Shown here piece by piece: positions 37,104 to 48,434 of a stretch of DNA of 64,000 nt. The first letter of the stretch is position 1. Each line of letters opens with the position of its first letter. Source of the stretch: Propionicimonas sp. (GTDB lineage: Bacteria; Actinomycetota; Actinomycetes; Propionibacteriales; Propionibacteriaceae); the NCBI RefSeq assembly GCF_029975155.1, contig NZ_JARKPQ010000234.1, positions 1 through 64,000 of the forward strand, in the 5' to 3' direction. The notes beneath the pieces were generated by a model, which was not told the DNA's origin, did not search any database, and saw only the letters and a program-made list of their open reading frames with translations. The position numbers and the translations under genes were made by a program.

Positions 37104-37918
37104 CAGGTGCGCTGCTCGACCGGCACGGCCAGGTGCCGGCGGGTGAAGGCGAGGCTCGCGGCCAGCACGACCTCGCGCTCCGTCCGGGGCAGGCCCCTCG
37201 TGTTCACTTCGATCGTCACGTCACCGGTGTAGCGGACGGCGGCCAGCTCCGCGAGCACGCCGGCGGCGTCCTGGTCGCCCTCGCCGGGCAGGAGGTGCTC
37301 GTCCGACGCGCCGTTGGTGCCGTCCGTGAGGTGGACGTGGCTGAGCCGCTCGCCCCAGTCACGGACCAGTTCGAGGGAGGAGAGCCGCGCCGTCGCGGCG
37401 TGCGAGAGGTCGAGGGTGAGGTGGTCGACGTCGAGGGCGGCGCAGTCCCAGCTGGGCGCGTAGGCGCGCACCTCACCGCCACCGGGTCCGCGCCAGGGGT
37501 ACATGTTCTCCACGGCGAAGGTGAGCCCGGTGGACTCCTCCAGCCGCCGGATGCCCTCCGTGAAGCCGGACGCGTAGCTGCGCTGCCACCGGAACGGGGG
37601 ATGGACCACGACCACGCCGGCGCCCAGCTGGTGGGCCGCCATCGCCGCCCGGTCCAGCTTCTCCCAGGGATCGGGACCCCAGACCCGCTGGGTGAGCAGC
37701 AGGGTGGGCGCGTGGATCGCGCAGACCGGCACTTCGTGGTACTCGCTCAGCCGCTCGACCGCGTCCACATCGGCGGACGCGGGATCGACGCCGACCATGA
37801 CCTCGATCCCGTCGTAGCCCAGTTCACGGGCGAGCGCGAACCCCGCGGCGGTCGACTCGGGGTAGACCGAGGACGTGGACAGCACCACCCGGGGGCTGGC
37901 GGCTGGTTCTCGGTGCAC
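37103..37918 (-). CDS. Sugar phosphate isomerase/epimerase-like TIM barrel protein
   Basis: A 271-residue AP-endonuclease-2 superfamily barrel. Metal-binding positions look intact: Glu in GIEVMVG, His in CAIHAPTLL and VVVHPPF, Glu in FAVENMYPW, Asp/His in LDLSHAAT and HVHLTDGTNG, and a C-terminal Glu in VTIEVNTRG. A homologue lies next to the proC region in mycobacteria. The start is taken as GTG 37918; GTG 37888 is an alternative. Substrate unknown. Confidence 0.83.
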   Translation of the reverse strand: MHREPAASPRVVLSTSSVYPESTAAGFALARELGYDGIEVMVGVDPASADVDAVERLSEYHEVPVCAIHAPTLLLTQRVWGPDPWEKLDRAAMAAHQLGAGVVVVHPPFRWQRSYASGFTEGIRRLEESTGLTFAVENMYPWRGPGGGEVRAYAPSWDCAALDVDHLTLDLSHAATARLSSLELVRDWGERLSHVHLTDGTNGASDEHLLPGEGDQDAAGVLAELAAVRYTGDVTIEVNTRGLPRTEREVVLAASLAFTRRHLAVPVEQRT

Positions 37919-37999
37919 TTCACCATGGTAGGCGACGGCCGGACGGGAGCCACCGACTCTCGATTCGCTTCCGCAGGGGCAGATCGTCACAATGGGGGC

Positions 38000-38635
38000 A
38001 TGCACGTCGATCATCTGACCTTCGCGGTGGGATCGTCCGGGCTGAAGGCGGAGTCCGAGCGGCTCGGTACCCTGCTGGGCGAACGCTTCCGCGACGGAGG
38101 CTTCCACCCCCGCTTCGGCACCCGCAACCACATCCTCCCGCTGGCGGACGACCGTTACCTCGAGGTTGTCGAGGTGCTGGAGCATCCGGCAGCCGAGAAG
38201 GCGCCGTTCGGCCAGGCCGTCCGCGCCCGCTCCGAGATGGGTGGCGGCTGGCTCGGCTGGGTTGTCTCCGTCGACGACCTCGCGCCGTTCGAGGAGCGTC
38301 TCGACCGGCAGGCCGTGCACGGCTCCCGGCACTTCCCCGACGGTCGCCTGCTCGAGTGGCACCAGATCGGGGTGAAGGGCCTGATCGCCGACCCGCAGCT
38401 GCCGTATTTCATCAAGTGGGACTCCGAGCCCTCCCTGCAGCCCCGCGCCCTGGACGGTGACATCCGGCTCGACCGGATCGAGATCGCCGGTGACCGCGCC
38501 CGCCTCGAGGAGTGGCTCGGCACGCCCGTCGGCGAGGTCTTCGACGGCGTCCGGATCAAGTTCAGCTCGCCCAACGGCCAGCCGGGCATCCTGTCCGCGA
38601 CCTTCCTCACGCCCAACGGCAAGGTGAAGATCTAG
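38000..38635 (+). CDS. VOC-family glyoxalase-like protein
   Basis: A 211-residue protein starting HVDHLTFAVGSSGLKAESERLGTLLGERFRDGGFHPRFGTRNHILPLADDRYLEVVEVLEHP, typical of glyoxalase_3-type proteins. Its second half (QPRALDGDIRLDRIEIAGDRARLEEWLG) is a second module. It is transcribed divergently from the epimerase, 81 bases away. Function unknown. Confidence 0.8.
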   Translation: MHVDHLTFAVGSSGLKAESERLGTLLGERFRDGGFHPRFGTRNHILPLADDRYLEVVEVLEHPAAEKAPFGQAVRARSEMGGGWLGWVVSVDDLAPFEERLDRQAVHGSRHFPDGRLLEWHQIGVKGLIADPQLPYFIKWDSEPSLQPRALDGDIRLDRIEIAGDRARLEEWLGTPVGEVFDGVRIKFSSPNGQPGILSATFLTPNGKVKI

Positions 38636-38929
38636 CTCCAGCACCCAAAGCGCGACCGCAGCGAGGAACGAACTGCGGTCGCGTCACGAAGGGCGCCCGT
38701 CCGCCGGGAGCATTTGCACTGTCGATGCTCCTGTAGGCCGAGCAGCGGGGGGCGGTTCACCGTCGAGAGCGCAGATCCTCTCAGGTAGCGAGCGAACAAG
38801 CCCTTCGTGACGCCATCGGGCTCGTCCCTCGCCCGACGGCTCCTCAGGGAGCGGACGTGACACTCGTCCCCGCCCGATGGCTTCTCAGGGTGGAGGGATG
38901 ATGTCAGTGGCAGTGTCTACGTTGCCGTT
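38636..38929. repeat. Repeat-rich spacer before radA
   Basis: This 294-bp spacer has no gene. It contains GTCACGAAGGGC (about 38684-38695) with the inverted CCCTTCGTGACG (about 38800-38811), a family C palindrome (38712-38727/38761-38779) and two GACGGCTCCTCAGGGAGCGGACG-like units (38830-38890). Three dispersed families thus occur together. The radA start follows a weak site. Confidence 0.75.
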
Positions 38930-40366
38930 ATGGCCAGGACTGCTTCTTCGTACCGTTGCTCCGAGTGCGGCTGGACCACCTCCAGATGGGTGGGCCGCTG
39001 CGGGGAGTGCCAGGCCTGGGGCAGCGTGTCCCAGGGGCCGGCACCGTCCGGCCGGCTGACCTCGACCGCCCCGCTCGAACCGGCCCTGCCGATCGGTCGG
39101 GTCCCCCTGGACGAGGCCAGGGCGGTCCCCACCCGCATCGGCGAACTCGATCGGGTGCTCGGCGCCGGGATCACACCGGGTGCGGTGGTCCTGCTGGCCG
39201 GGGAGCCGGGGGTGGGCAAGTCCACCCTGCTGCTGGAGGTCGCCAACCGGTGGGCGCGGACGGGCCGACGAACGCTCTACGTCACGGCCGAGGAGTCCGC
39301 GGCCCAGGTGCGGCTGCGCGCCGAGCGCACGTCCGCCGTGGTGGACGGCCTGTACCTCGCTGCCGAGGACGATCTCGGCACCGTGCTCGGACACATCGAG
39401 CAGCTGGCGCCCGAACTCCTCGTGCTCGACTCCGTGCAGACCGTCCAGGTGCCCGGCTCGGACGCCGCCGCGGGCGGTGTCGCGCAGGTCAAGGAGGTGA
39501 CCGCGGCTCTGGTCCGGGTCGCCAAGCGGCGGGCCATGCCGGTGATGATCATCGGCCACGTCACCAAGGAGGGCACGGTCGCCGGTCCGCGGACTCTGGA
39601 GCACCTGGTCGACGTGGTGCTGTCCTTCGAGGGCGACCGGAACAGCGGCTTCCGGATGCTGCGGGCGAGCAAGAACCGGTTCGGGCCGGCTGACGAGGTG
39701 GGCTGCTTCGAGATGGTGGAGTCGGGCATCCGCCAGGTCACCGACCCGAGCGGCCTGTTCACCTCCCAGCACGTCGAGCCGACCCCCGGCACCTGCCTGA
39801 CCATCTCGCTCGCGGGCCGCCGTCCGCTGCTGGCCGAGGTACAGGCACTGGTCGCCCCGAGCCCGGCGCCGGCCCCCCGGCGGGTCACCCACGGCATCGA
39901 GGGCAGCCGGGTGGCGATGATCCTCGCCGTGCTGCAGCGGCGGGCCGGCGTCCGGCTGCACAACAAGGAGGTGTACGTCTCCACGGTCGGCGGCGCGAGG
40001 ATCGCCGACCCGGCCACCGATCTGGCCACGGCGATCGCCGTGGCCTCCGCCGCCGGCGACCGGGCGTTCCGCAAGCCCGTGGTGGCGCTCGGCGAGGTGG
40101 GCCTGTCGGGGGAACTCAGGCGGGTGCCCGGGCTCGACCGGCGGCTGGCCGAAGCGGCCCGCCTGGGCGTGCAGGTCGCGCTCGTGCCGCCGGGTGGCTC
40201 GACGAAGGTGCAGGGCATCCAGGTGATCGAGGTGGGCAGCGTCGACGCAGCACTCGAGGTGCTGCAGCTGCGCCGCAAACCGCGCCCGGAACGCGAGTCG
40301 GACGGCCCACGGCCACGCTTCACCGTGATGGACGGCGGCTGGCAGGCCGAGGAACCAGGCGCCTGA
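38930..40366 (+). CDS. radA: DNA repair protein RadA
   Basis: A RecA-like ATPase that drives branch migration in recombinational repair. The 478-residue protein has an N-terminal zinc finger (YRCSECGWTTSRWVGRCGEC), Walker A (GEPGVGKST), Walker B (LLVLDSVQTVQ), the RadA-specific KNRFGPADEVGCFEM and a C-terminal Lon-protease-like domain (ISLAGRRPLLAEVQALV...GEVGLSGELRRVPGLDRRLAEAARLG). In this family the Lon domain is structural. disA, often next in actinobacteria, is not seen downstream. Confidence 0.97.
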   Translation: MARTASSYRCSECGWTTSRWVGRCGECQAWGSVSQGPAPSGRLTSTAPLEPALPIGRVPLDEARAVPTRIGELDRVLGAGITPGAVVLLAGEPGVGKSTLLLEVANRWARTGRRTLYVTAEESAAQVRLRAERTSAVVDGLYLAAEDDLGTVLGHIEQLAPELLVLDSVQTVQVPGSDAAAGGVAQVKEVTAALVRVAKRRAMPVMIIGHVTKEGTVAGPRTLEHLVDVVLSFEGDRNSGFRMLRASKNRFGPADEVGCFEMVESGIRQVTDPSGLFTSQHVEPTPGTCLTISLAGRRPLLAEVQALVAPSPAPAPRRVTHGIEGSRVAMILAVLQRRAGVRLHNKEVYVSTVGGARIADPATDLATAIAVASAAGDRAFRKPVVALGEVGLSGELRRVPGLDRRLAEAARLGVQVALVPPGGSTKVQGIQVIEVGSVDAALEVLQLRRKPRPERESDGPRPRFTVMDGGWQAEEPGA

Positions 40367-40390
40367 GGCCGATGCGGGCGGATCCGTCGT

Positions 40391-41014
40391 TCAGGAGGCC
40401 TTGGTGACGACGAACGGCTTCCGGGCGGTGGCGTCGCCGGCGAAGGCGGCGGTGGCGACGTAGGTGCCCGCGCCGAGCAGGGACTCCGCGGTCTTGCAGC
40501 CCTCGCCGGACCGGGCCACGGGCCAGGTGATGGTGAACTCGTGGGCCTTGCCGGGCTTGAGTCCCTTCACCTTGGCCGACGGCACCCACTTGTCGCAGTG
40601 TTCGGTGGTCCAGATCAGATCAGTGCCGCTCTTCACGGTGAGGGTGAAGGTGGACGGCTTCAGATCCAGCACGCAGGACTGCTTGCCGGTGTTGGTGATC
40701 GTCAGCGTGAACGGCTGCTTCCCGTCCTGCTTGACCTTCTGGTAACCGGCCAGGCCCAGGGTCGAATTGGTGGCGTCGCAGGCCAGCGGACCCGTCGGCG
40801 TCGGACTGGGCGTGGTCGACGGAGTCGGCGTCACCGTCGGCGTGGCCACCGGAGTGACGGACGGCGGCGACGCGACGATCGGCGCCTCTGGCTGCGGCCG
40901 GAAGACCCAGGCGAGCGCCGCGACCACCAGCACCAGCGCGAGGACTACTGCCCCGCGCCGCAGCCAGTAGACCCGGGTCGACTCAGGTCCGACCGGATGG
41001 AGCAGCGAACCCAT
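40391..41014 (-). CDS. Membrane-anchored exported protein, DUF4232-like
   Basis: A 207-residue protein starting MGSLLHPVGPESTRVYWLRRGAV. One membrane helix (residues about 20-40) is followed by a Thr/Pro linker (TPVATPTVTPTPSTTPSPTPT) and a beta-sandwich-like exported domain. The domain has paired cysteines (LACDATN, KQSCVLDL, TEHCDKW, GEGCKTAE). The conserved N-terminus suggests a family-specific membrane module. Function unknown. Confidence 0.7.
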   Translation of the reverse strand: MGSLLHPVGPESTRVYWLRRGAVVLALVLVVAALAWVFRPQPEAPIVASPPSVTPVATPTVTPTPSTTPSPTPTGPLACDATNSTLGLAGYQKVKQDGKQPFTLTITNTGKQSCVLDLKPSTFTLTVKSGTDLIWTTEHCDKWVPSAKVKGLKPGKAHEFTITWPVARSGEGCKTAESLLGAGTYVATAAFAGDATARKPFVVTKAS

Positions 41015-41136
41015 GACGTTCAGGCTAGTGCGCGGTCTGCCGACCCGGCCGCACCACGCCGGGCGGGCAGCCGCAAGCATCCTGCCGGACCGGGTACCGT
41101 TGGGCGGACCAGCACGAGACGAGCGCGGAGTCCACC

Positions 41137-41931
41137 ATGACCGATCCCTACGCCGAGTCTTCGGCCGCGAACGCGGGCGACCAGACGATCCCGCTGGTCC
41201 CGGAGGACGGCTTCGCGGAGGTGACGCAGCGTCCGTTCGCCGACGAGACCCTGATCGACCCGCTGGCCAACGATCCCTGGGCGTCGGGTCCCGGCCTGGG
41301 CGCCTCGGCCGAGCGCGTCTCGCCGGCCTCAGCTCAGCCGGCTCCGCACGCCCCAGCGCCCGCGGCCCCGACCCTGCCGCCTGCTCCTCCGGTTGCCTGG
41401 CCCGCGCCGGGTACGGATTCCCCGTCGTGGGGCTTCCCGGCCCCCACGGCCTACCAGACGACCCCCGCGCCCGAGGCGCAGCCCCGTCCGATCACCTACC
41501 CGCAGCCGCCGACTCCCCCGGCCGACCAGCGCCCCTGGGCGGACGCCTATCCCGAGCCGAGCGGGCCCGCGGGGGCGATCCCCGCTCAGGCCTATGCGCC
41601 GAGTCCCTACGCCGGCCAGCAGTGGCCGGCCGTCCCCGAACCACATCGTGAGTACGGCTACGGCTTCGACACCGCCACCGATCACCCCAACGCGATCCCC
41701 GCGCTCGTCACGGGCATCATCGGGCTCGTCCTGTTCTCGCCGCTGGCCCCGGTGGCCTGGTACCTCGGCGCGAAGGGCCAGCGCGAGGCCCGGCTCGATC
41801 CGGGTCGCTGGCGCAGCGGTGGCACGCTCGCGGTCGGCAAGGTGCTGGGGATCATCGGCACGGTGATCCTGGCCGCGGTCACGGTCTTCATCTTCCTGGC
41901 CATCCTGGCGATCGTCGCCTTCGGCGCCTAG
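41137..41931 (+). CDS. Proline-rich DUF4190-like membrane protein
   Basis: A 264-residue protein with a disordered Pro/Ala-rich N-terminal part (residues 1-180). The C-terminal DUF4190-type domain has two helices (NAIPALVTGIIGLVLFSPLAPVAWYLGAKGQREARLDPGRWR...LAVGKVLGIIGTVILAAVTVFIFLAILAIV). Such proteins are widespread in actinobacteria and uncharacterised. The gene ends 48 bases before a strong hairpin. Confidence 0.78.
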   Translation: MTDPYAESSAANAGDQTIPLVPEDGFAEVTQRPFADETLIDPLANDPWASGPGLGASAERVSPASAQPAPHAPAPAAPTLPPAPPVAWPAPGTDSPSWGFPAPTAYQTTPAPEAQPRPITYPQPPTPPADQRPWADAYPEPSGPAGAIPAQAYAPSPYAGQQWPAVPEPHREYGYGFDTATDHPNAIPALVTGIIGLVLFSPLAPVAWYLGAKGQREARLDPGRWRSGGTLAVGKVLGIIGTVILAAVTVFIFLAILAIVAFGA

Positions 41932-41978
41932 CCGGCCGCCGCCCGCAGACCGGCCACCAAGGCACCGGACGCCACGAG

Positions 41979-42001
41979 GGCCCGACCGGGATGGTCGGGC
42001 C
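41979..42001. terminator. Bidirectional terminator between the DUF4190 gene and clpC
   Basis: GGCCCGACC (41979-41987) and GGTCGGGCC (41993-42001) form a perfect 9-bp stem with a 5-base loop, followed by TTCGT on the plus strand. It lies 48 bases after one stop codon and 24 before the other. Confidence 0.8.
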
Positions 42002-42024
42002 TTCGTGAGCGGTTGCAGGGTCGG

Positions 42025-44523
<2,499 letters not shown>

Positions 44524-44693
44524 GCGTGGAACTCCTTAATCCAGCGGCTGCGGAGCATGTGTGAATCGCCTCGATCCGCCCCTGGTCCGCCTCTTCAGCT
44601 TAGTCAACGTACCTGTCGCCGCCCTCCTTCCCTTGTTCGCCCCGGGCTCAATTGCGCAGCGGCGGCCGCGTCACCGCCTCGGCCGGACGCAGT

Positions 44694-44727
44694 CCGCCCC
44701 CGGCTCGACGCGGCGAGCCGGGGGCGG
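44694..44727 (-). terminator. Strong hairpin after lsr2
   Basis: The arms 44694-44707 and 44714-44727 pair perfectly over 14 bases (CCGCCCCCGGCTCG and complement) around 6 bases, 31 bases beyond the lsr2 stop. No T-tract is present. It separates lsr2 from clpC. Confidence 0.8.
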
Positions 44728-44758
44728 AAGGGCAGGTGTGCTGCGAAACCGGGGAGGG

Positions 44759-45091
44759 TCAGCTGTGGGCGCGCTCGTAGGCCTCGCGCACCTCGGCCGA
44801 GACCCGGCCGCGGGAGGAGACCTGCATTCCCTGGGCAGCCGCCCATGCACGGATGTCGGTGGCTGCGGTGCCGCTGGACTTGCGGCGGCCGGAGCCGGAG
44901 CGACGCCCGGCGGCATTCCGCTCGCGCTCACCGGCGGCGATGTACGGCGCAAATGCGTCGCGCAACGTCTTGGCGTTGTCGGCGGAGAGGTCGATGGTGT
45001 AGTTGATTCCGTCCAGAGCGAAGGAGATGGTCTCGGCGGCTTCGCTGCCATCGATGTCGTCGGTGTGGATCACCTGAACACGCTTGGCCAT
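44759..45091 (-). CDS. lsr2: Lsr2 nucleoid-associated xenogeneic silencer
   Basis: Lsr2 is the actinobacterial H-NS analogue. It bridges DNA and silences AT-rich foreign genes. The 110-residue protein has the N-terminal oligomerisation domain (MAKRVQVIHTDDIDGSEAAETISFALDGINYTIDLSADNAKTLRDAF) and a C-terminal DNA-binding domain. In place of the usual RGR AT-hook core there is SSRGRVSAEVREAYERAHS, with the RGR intact. SD AAGGACC precedes the ATG. A -10-like TATATG on the minus strand at 45160-45165 may be its promoter. Confidence 0.96.
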   Translation of the reverse strand: MAKRVQVIHTDDIDGSEAAETISFALDGINYTIDLSADNAKTLRDAFAPYIAAGERERNAAGRRSGSGRRKSSGTAATDIRAWAAAQGMQVSSRGRVSAEVREAYERAHS

Positions 45092-45318
45092 GTCGGTCCT
45101 TTCATAGAAGTCGTCGCAGCGCGACTCTCGGTTTAATGCTTCCCCTCAATGCCGGTCAGCATATACCCACGCACCGTATCGGCAAACCCGCTGGAGCATT
45201 CTTCCGCCATTCAGCGCGGGCGGGCAATCACCCGAGCGGGCCGGCGCCGGGGGTTGAGCCCGTCCGGCACATTGCGCGCGGGCGCTAATCGATGACGCTG
45301 CGACCAACGCGCAACCCG

Positions 45319-45337
45319 GCTTCGGCCACGCCGAAGC
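45319..45337 (-). terminator. Hairpin downstream of the coiled-coil membrane protein gene
   Basis: GCTTCGGC and GCCGAAGC pair perfectly over 8 bases around a 3-base loop, 34 bases past the stop of the gene at 45371. The rest of the 279-bp spacer to lsr2 shows no gene. Confidence 0.55.
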
Positions 45338-45370
45338 GCACCCGGAACGGGTGATTACGCGAATCGCGGC

Positions 45371-45952
45371 TCAGGCGTGCTGGCGCTGCTCACCGGGAAG
45401 CACCGGCGGGTTGGCCAGCGCCTGCAATTCGATCACCGTCGGAGCGGCGTCGCCGTCCCAGATGTCCGCGGCGTCGCGGCGTCCGGAAATCCGGCGCGGC
45501 AAGGCCAGCACCTCGGCCTCAGCGGCGAGCTGCTCGGACAGCTGCACCTGCAGCGCGGCCTTGTCGCCACGCAGCTGGGCAGTTTCCTGGGAAAGCCGGG
45601 CCGCTTCAGCCCGGGAGGTGTTCAGCTTGCTGCGCAATTCGCCATTGCGGCTTTGCAGCACCTGGAGCAGCCGGACGTGCTGGACGCGTTCGGCATGGAG
45701 TTTCTCCCCTGACCGTCGGGAATCGGCGGCCTGCTGAGCCATCATCGTGGTTCGAGTCACCCTGACCTCGCGCCAGGCGAAGACACAGGCAACGATGCCG
45801 CCGGTGACGGCTACCACGATCCCGGCGCGGGCCATCCAGACCCCTCCGAAACCAGCGGCAACTGCGACGACGGCCGACCCGAGCAACGAGAGCCACGCGT
45901 AACGGCGCAGCGGGGAAGGATTCGCTTTTCTCGGCGTGACGGCGGTATTCAC
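45371..45952 (-). CDS. Two-helix membrane protein with cytoplasmic coiled coil
   Basis: A 193-residue protein. Two transmembrane segments span residues about 18-64 (LSLLGSAVVAVAAGFGGVWMARAGIVVAVTGGIVACVFAW). A long amphipathic coiled coil follows at 70-145 (VQHVRLLQVLQSRNGELRSKLNTSRAEAARLSQETAQLRGDKAALQVQLSEQL), then a variable tail. No family function is recognised. It is 10 bases upstream of the DUF3180 gene stop and on the same strand, so it may end the folate operon transcript. Confidence 0.7.
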   Translation of the reverse strand: MNTAVTPRKANPSPLRRYAWLSLLGSAVVAVAAGFGGVWMARAGIVVAVTGGIVACVFAWREVRVTRTTMMAQQAADSRRSGEKLHAERVQHVRLLQVLQSRNGELRSKLNTSRAEAARLSQETAQLRGDKAALQVQLSEQLAAEAEVLALPRRISGRRDAADIWDGDAAPTVIELQALANPPVLPGEQRQHA

Positions 45953-45962
45953 GCCCCGGAGT

Positions 45963-46484
45963 CTAGTCAGGCGTATGGGGACTTCCCGGAATGGTGGACG
46001 GCGTGGCGTCCTCCTTTCGGGGACGTGGAATCCGGCACGAGCGCTCGAGAAACGCCCCGGCGACCGCCAGCGCAGCGCTCGCGACGACCGCCACGACGGG
46101 GCTGACCAGGCGCTCGCGCGGCAGGTTCACCTCCAGCCGGCGCCACAGGAAGGCCGCCACGGCGGCGTAGCCACCGACCAGTGCGGTGCCGCCGAGCAGG
46201 CACGCCTTGCCGAGCACCAGCAGGGCGACAGCACGCCGCGGGGGCACCGGCAGCCGGCGCACCTGGATGGTGCGATGGGTACGGACCGCCTCGACGCCCA
46301 CCACGGCGGCGAACACCGCGATCACCACGGTGACGGCCAGCGGCAGCTGAGGCACCTCGCCGGTGAACCGGTCAAGGGCGGTGAACAGCGACCAGCCCAG
46401 GCCGATCCCGACGACGAGCGCCACCCCGACCGACTGCCAGCTGGTCGGGGTGACCGTTGCCGGGGGTGGCACGGGCTTGGGCAT
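45963..46484 (-). CDS. DUF3180 membrane protein of the folate operon
   Basis: A 173-residue protein with four predicted helices (SVGVALVVGIGLGWSLFTALDRF, LPLAVTVVIAVFAAVVGVEAV, AVALLVLGKACLLGGTALVGGYAAVAAFL, LVSPVVAVVASAALAVAGAFLE). DUF3180 proteins follow folK in many actinobacteria, as here with a TGATG overlap. Function is unknown; the constant position hints at a role near folate or the cell envelope. Confidence 0.83.
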   Translation of the reverse strand: MPKPVPPPATVTPTSWQSVGVALVVGIGLGWSLFTALDRFTGEVPQLPLAVTVVIAVFAAVVGVEAVRTHRTIQVRRLPVPPRRAVALLVLGKACLLGGTALVGGYAAVAAFLWRRLEVNLPRERLVSPVVAVVASAALAVAGAFLERSCRIPRPRKEDATPSTIPGSPHTPD

Positions 46485-47026
46485 CAGTCGATCCGCAGGT
46501 CGTCGCGGCGCCGGACGCCGGACGCGTCCAGGTCGGTGAGCAGGTCGGCGATGCGGCCGTGCCCGACCAGCTCGGCGTCCGGCTCCACCTCGTGCCACGG
46601 CACCAGCACGAACGCCCGCTCGTGCGCCCGCGGGTGCGGCAGGGTGAGGTGCTCGCCGTTCAGGACGCGGTCGCCGACGGCGATCAGGTCGACGTCCACC
46701 GTCCGCGGTCCCTGTGGCACCAGCCGGACGCGCGCGAAGGCGTCCTCGATCGCCAGTGCCCGCTCGAGCATCACCATGGACGCCAGGGTCGACTCGGTGA
46801 CGACGACGAGATTGAGGAAGTCGGGCTGGTCGACGTTGCCGACCGGGGTGGTCTCGTACACGCTGGAGATGCCGGTGATCTTCAGTCCGGGGGTGGCCCG
46901 CAGCGCGTTGACGGCGCCCTGCAGGTAGTCGAGCCGGTCACCGAGATTGGAGCCGAGGGAGAACACGGCAACCCGCAGCGGCGCCATGCCGGAGAGGGTG
47001 TCGACGTCGAGGTAGGCACCGGTCAC
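46484..47026 (-). CDS. folK: 2-amino-4-hydroxy-6-hydroxymethyldihydropteridine pyrophosphokinase
   Basis: HPPK transfers pyrophosphate from ATP to hydroxymethyldihydropterin. The 180-residue protein has FSLGSNLGDRLDYLQGAVNAL, YETTPVGNVDQPDFLNLVV and the signature GPRTVDVDLIAVGD followed by LPHPRAHERAFVLVP. The start is GTG at 47026, overlapping the folB stop (GTGA); an internal ATG (MAPLRVAVFSLGSN) is an alternative. Confidence 0.95.
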   Translation of the reverse strand: MTGAYLDVDTLSGMAPLRVAVFSLGSNLGDRLDYLQGAVNALRATPGLKITGISSVYETTPVGNVDQPDFLNLVVVTESTLASMVMLERALAIEDAFARVRLVPQGPRTVDVDLIAVGDRVLNGEHLTLPHPRAHERAFVLVPWHEVEPDAELVGHGRIADLLTDLDASGVRRRDDLRID

Positions 47027-47388
47027 GTGGGGTTCCTCCTGGTCATCGTCACGGCCACGTCGGCCACGGGGACCGGCAGCGGGGCCTGCGGCTTGTGCAC
47101 GGTCACCTCCACCTCGGCGACCAGCGGCTGGGCGAGGCAGGTGGCGGCGACCCGCTCGGCGAGCGTCTCGATCAGGTCGACCGAGTCGGAGCCGGCGACC
47201 TCCGCCACCTGCCGGGAGAGCTCGGCGTAGTCGACGGTGGTGGCCAGGTCGTCGCTGGCCGGCCGGGGACGCAGACGGCAGGCCACGTCGATCACGAACA
47301 GTTGAGGCGTGACCTTCTCGGCCGCGTACACCCCGTGCCGGGCGGTCACCTGGATGCCGGTCAGCCGGATCTGGTCGGGACGCTCCAT
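47023..47388 (-). CDS. folB: Dihydroneopterin aldolase
   Basis: Cleaves dihydroneopterin to hydroxymethyldihydropterin. The 121-residue protein has the family start DQIRLTGIQVTARHGVYAAEKVTPQLFVIDVACRL, the active-site region DYAELSRQVAEVAG and ETLAERVAATCL. The catalytic lysine region is VEVTVHKPQAPLPV. The ATG at 47388 (TGATG with folP stop) is preferred to the adjacent GTG because GGAGG is seven bases upstream. Confidence 0.95.
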   Translation of the reverse strand: MERPDQIRLTGIQVTARHGVYAAEKVTPQLFVIDVACRLRPRPASDDLATTVDYAELSRQVAEVAGSDSVDLIETLAERVAATCLAQPLVAEVEVTVHKPQAPLPVPVADVAVTMTRRNPT

Positions 47389-48239
47389 CACTCCACCTCC
47401 ATACCGGCGACCCTACCGGGAGTCAGCCGGGTGGCGACGGCGATGGCGTCCCGGTGCGCGCGGACGGTGTGCGTCCGCACGCCCCAGATGCCGCGGGCGG
47501 CGAGCAGGGTGGTGATCGCGACACCCGCGTCGTCGCGTTCCTTCGGTGGCCTGGGTCCGTCCGGGACGGCGAGGAGTTCGCCGAGGAAACGCTTGCGGGA
47601 CGCGCCGACCAGGAGCGGACGGCCCAGCGTGGCCAGGTCGTCCAGGTGCTGCAGCAGCGCCCAGTTGTGCGCGGCGGTCTTGGCGAAGCCGAGACCGGGG
47701 TCGAGGATCACCCGGTCGGCGTCGATCCCCGCGGCGACGGCGGCCGCGAGCCGGTCGGAGAGTTCGGCGCGGACCTCTGCGACGACGTCGGTGTAGTGCG
47801 CGAGGTCGGCCATCCGGTCGGAGTGGCCGCGCCAGTGCATGGCGACGTAGTCGGCGTCGAGGCCGGCGACGGCCGGCAGCATGTCGGGGTCGGCAAGGCC
47901 ACCGGAGACGTCGTTGACCAGGACAGCCCCCGCGCCGACCGCTGCGACCGCGACCTCGGCGCGCATGGTGTCGACCGAGACCGCGACCCCGGCTCCGCTG
48001 AGCTGTCCGATCACCGGCAGCACCCGGTCGAGTTCCGCGTGCGGATCGACCCTGGCGGCCCCGGGGCGGGTGGACTCGCCACCGACGTCGACCAGGTCGG
48101 CACCGTCCGCGTGCAGGGCGAGCCCGTGCCGGACGGCTGCGTCCACGGCAATGAACTCGCCGCCGTCCGAGAAGGAGTCGGTGGTGACGTTCAGGATGCC
48201 CATCACCAGTGTCCGGCCAGGCTGCGGCAGTCGGGTCAC
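47388..48239 (-). CDS. folP: Dihydropteroate synthase
   Basis: Joins hydroxymethyldihydropterin pyrophosphate to p-aminobenzoate; target of sulfonamides. The 283-residue protein has the signatures VMGILNVTTDSFSDGGEF and VDVGGESTRPGA, and LDPGLGFAKTAAHNWALL, LVGASRKRFLGELL with the late RTHTVRAHRDA. The usual NVTPDSFSDGG proline is threonine (NVTTDSF). The start is GTG at 48239. folE would normally precede it directly, but here a 1.1-kb segment intervenes. Confidence 0.96.
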   Translation of the reverse strand: MTRLPQPGRTLVMGILNVTTDSFSDGGEFIAVDAAVRHGLALHADGADLVDVGGESTRPGAARVDPHAELDRVLPVIGQLSGAGVAVSVDTMRAEVAVAAVGAGAVLVNDVSGGLADPDMLPAVAGLDADYVAMHWRGHSDRMADLAHYTDVVAEVRAELSDRLAAAVAAGIDADRVILDPGLGFAKTAAHNWALLQHLDDLATLGRPLLVGASRKRFLGELLAVPDGPRPPKERDDAGVAITTLLAARGIWGVRTHTVRAHRDAIAVATRLTPGRVAGMEVE

Positions 48240-48269
48240 GGACGGCAGCCTACCGACCGCCCCACACGC

Positions 48270-48337
48270 CGAACGCCTCCGTTCCGGTCAAACGCCACCG
48301 CGCCGGCTGGAGCGTTTGACCGGAACGGAGGCGTTCG
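48270..48337. repeat. Palindromic repeat family F: perfect 26-bp arms (left flank of inserted gene)
   Basis: The arms 48270-48295 and 48312-48337 are exact complements around a 16-base loop. The copy at 49324-49391 has the same arms (two mismatches in the left arm) and an almost identical loop, so both are copies of one 68-bp element in the same orientation. Confidence 0.9.
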
Positions 48338-48434
48338 ATGACTGCGGGCTGGGGATGCTGTGGACAGCGGCCATCGGATCCGGAGCCCTGTGGATGGCTG
48401 ACCGGCTCGACGCCCGATTGCCGAGGGTAGAGAC

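Noticed and set aside
37103..38644. Epimerase with a 240-residue extension overlapping the VOC gene
   Set aside because: The extension is antisense to the real VOC gene at 38000; the barrel domain begins at the GTG near 37918.
44524..44758. ClgR or heat-shock operator before clpC
   Set aside because: I looked for the known inverted patterns and found no convincing match.
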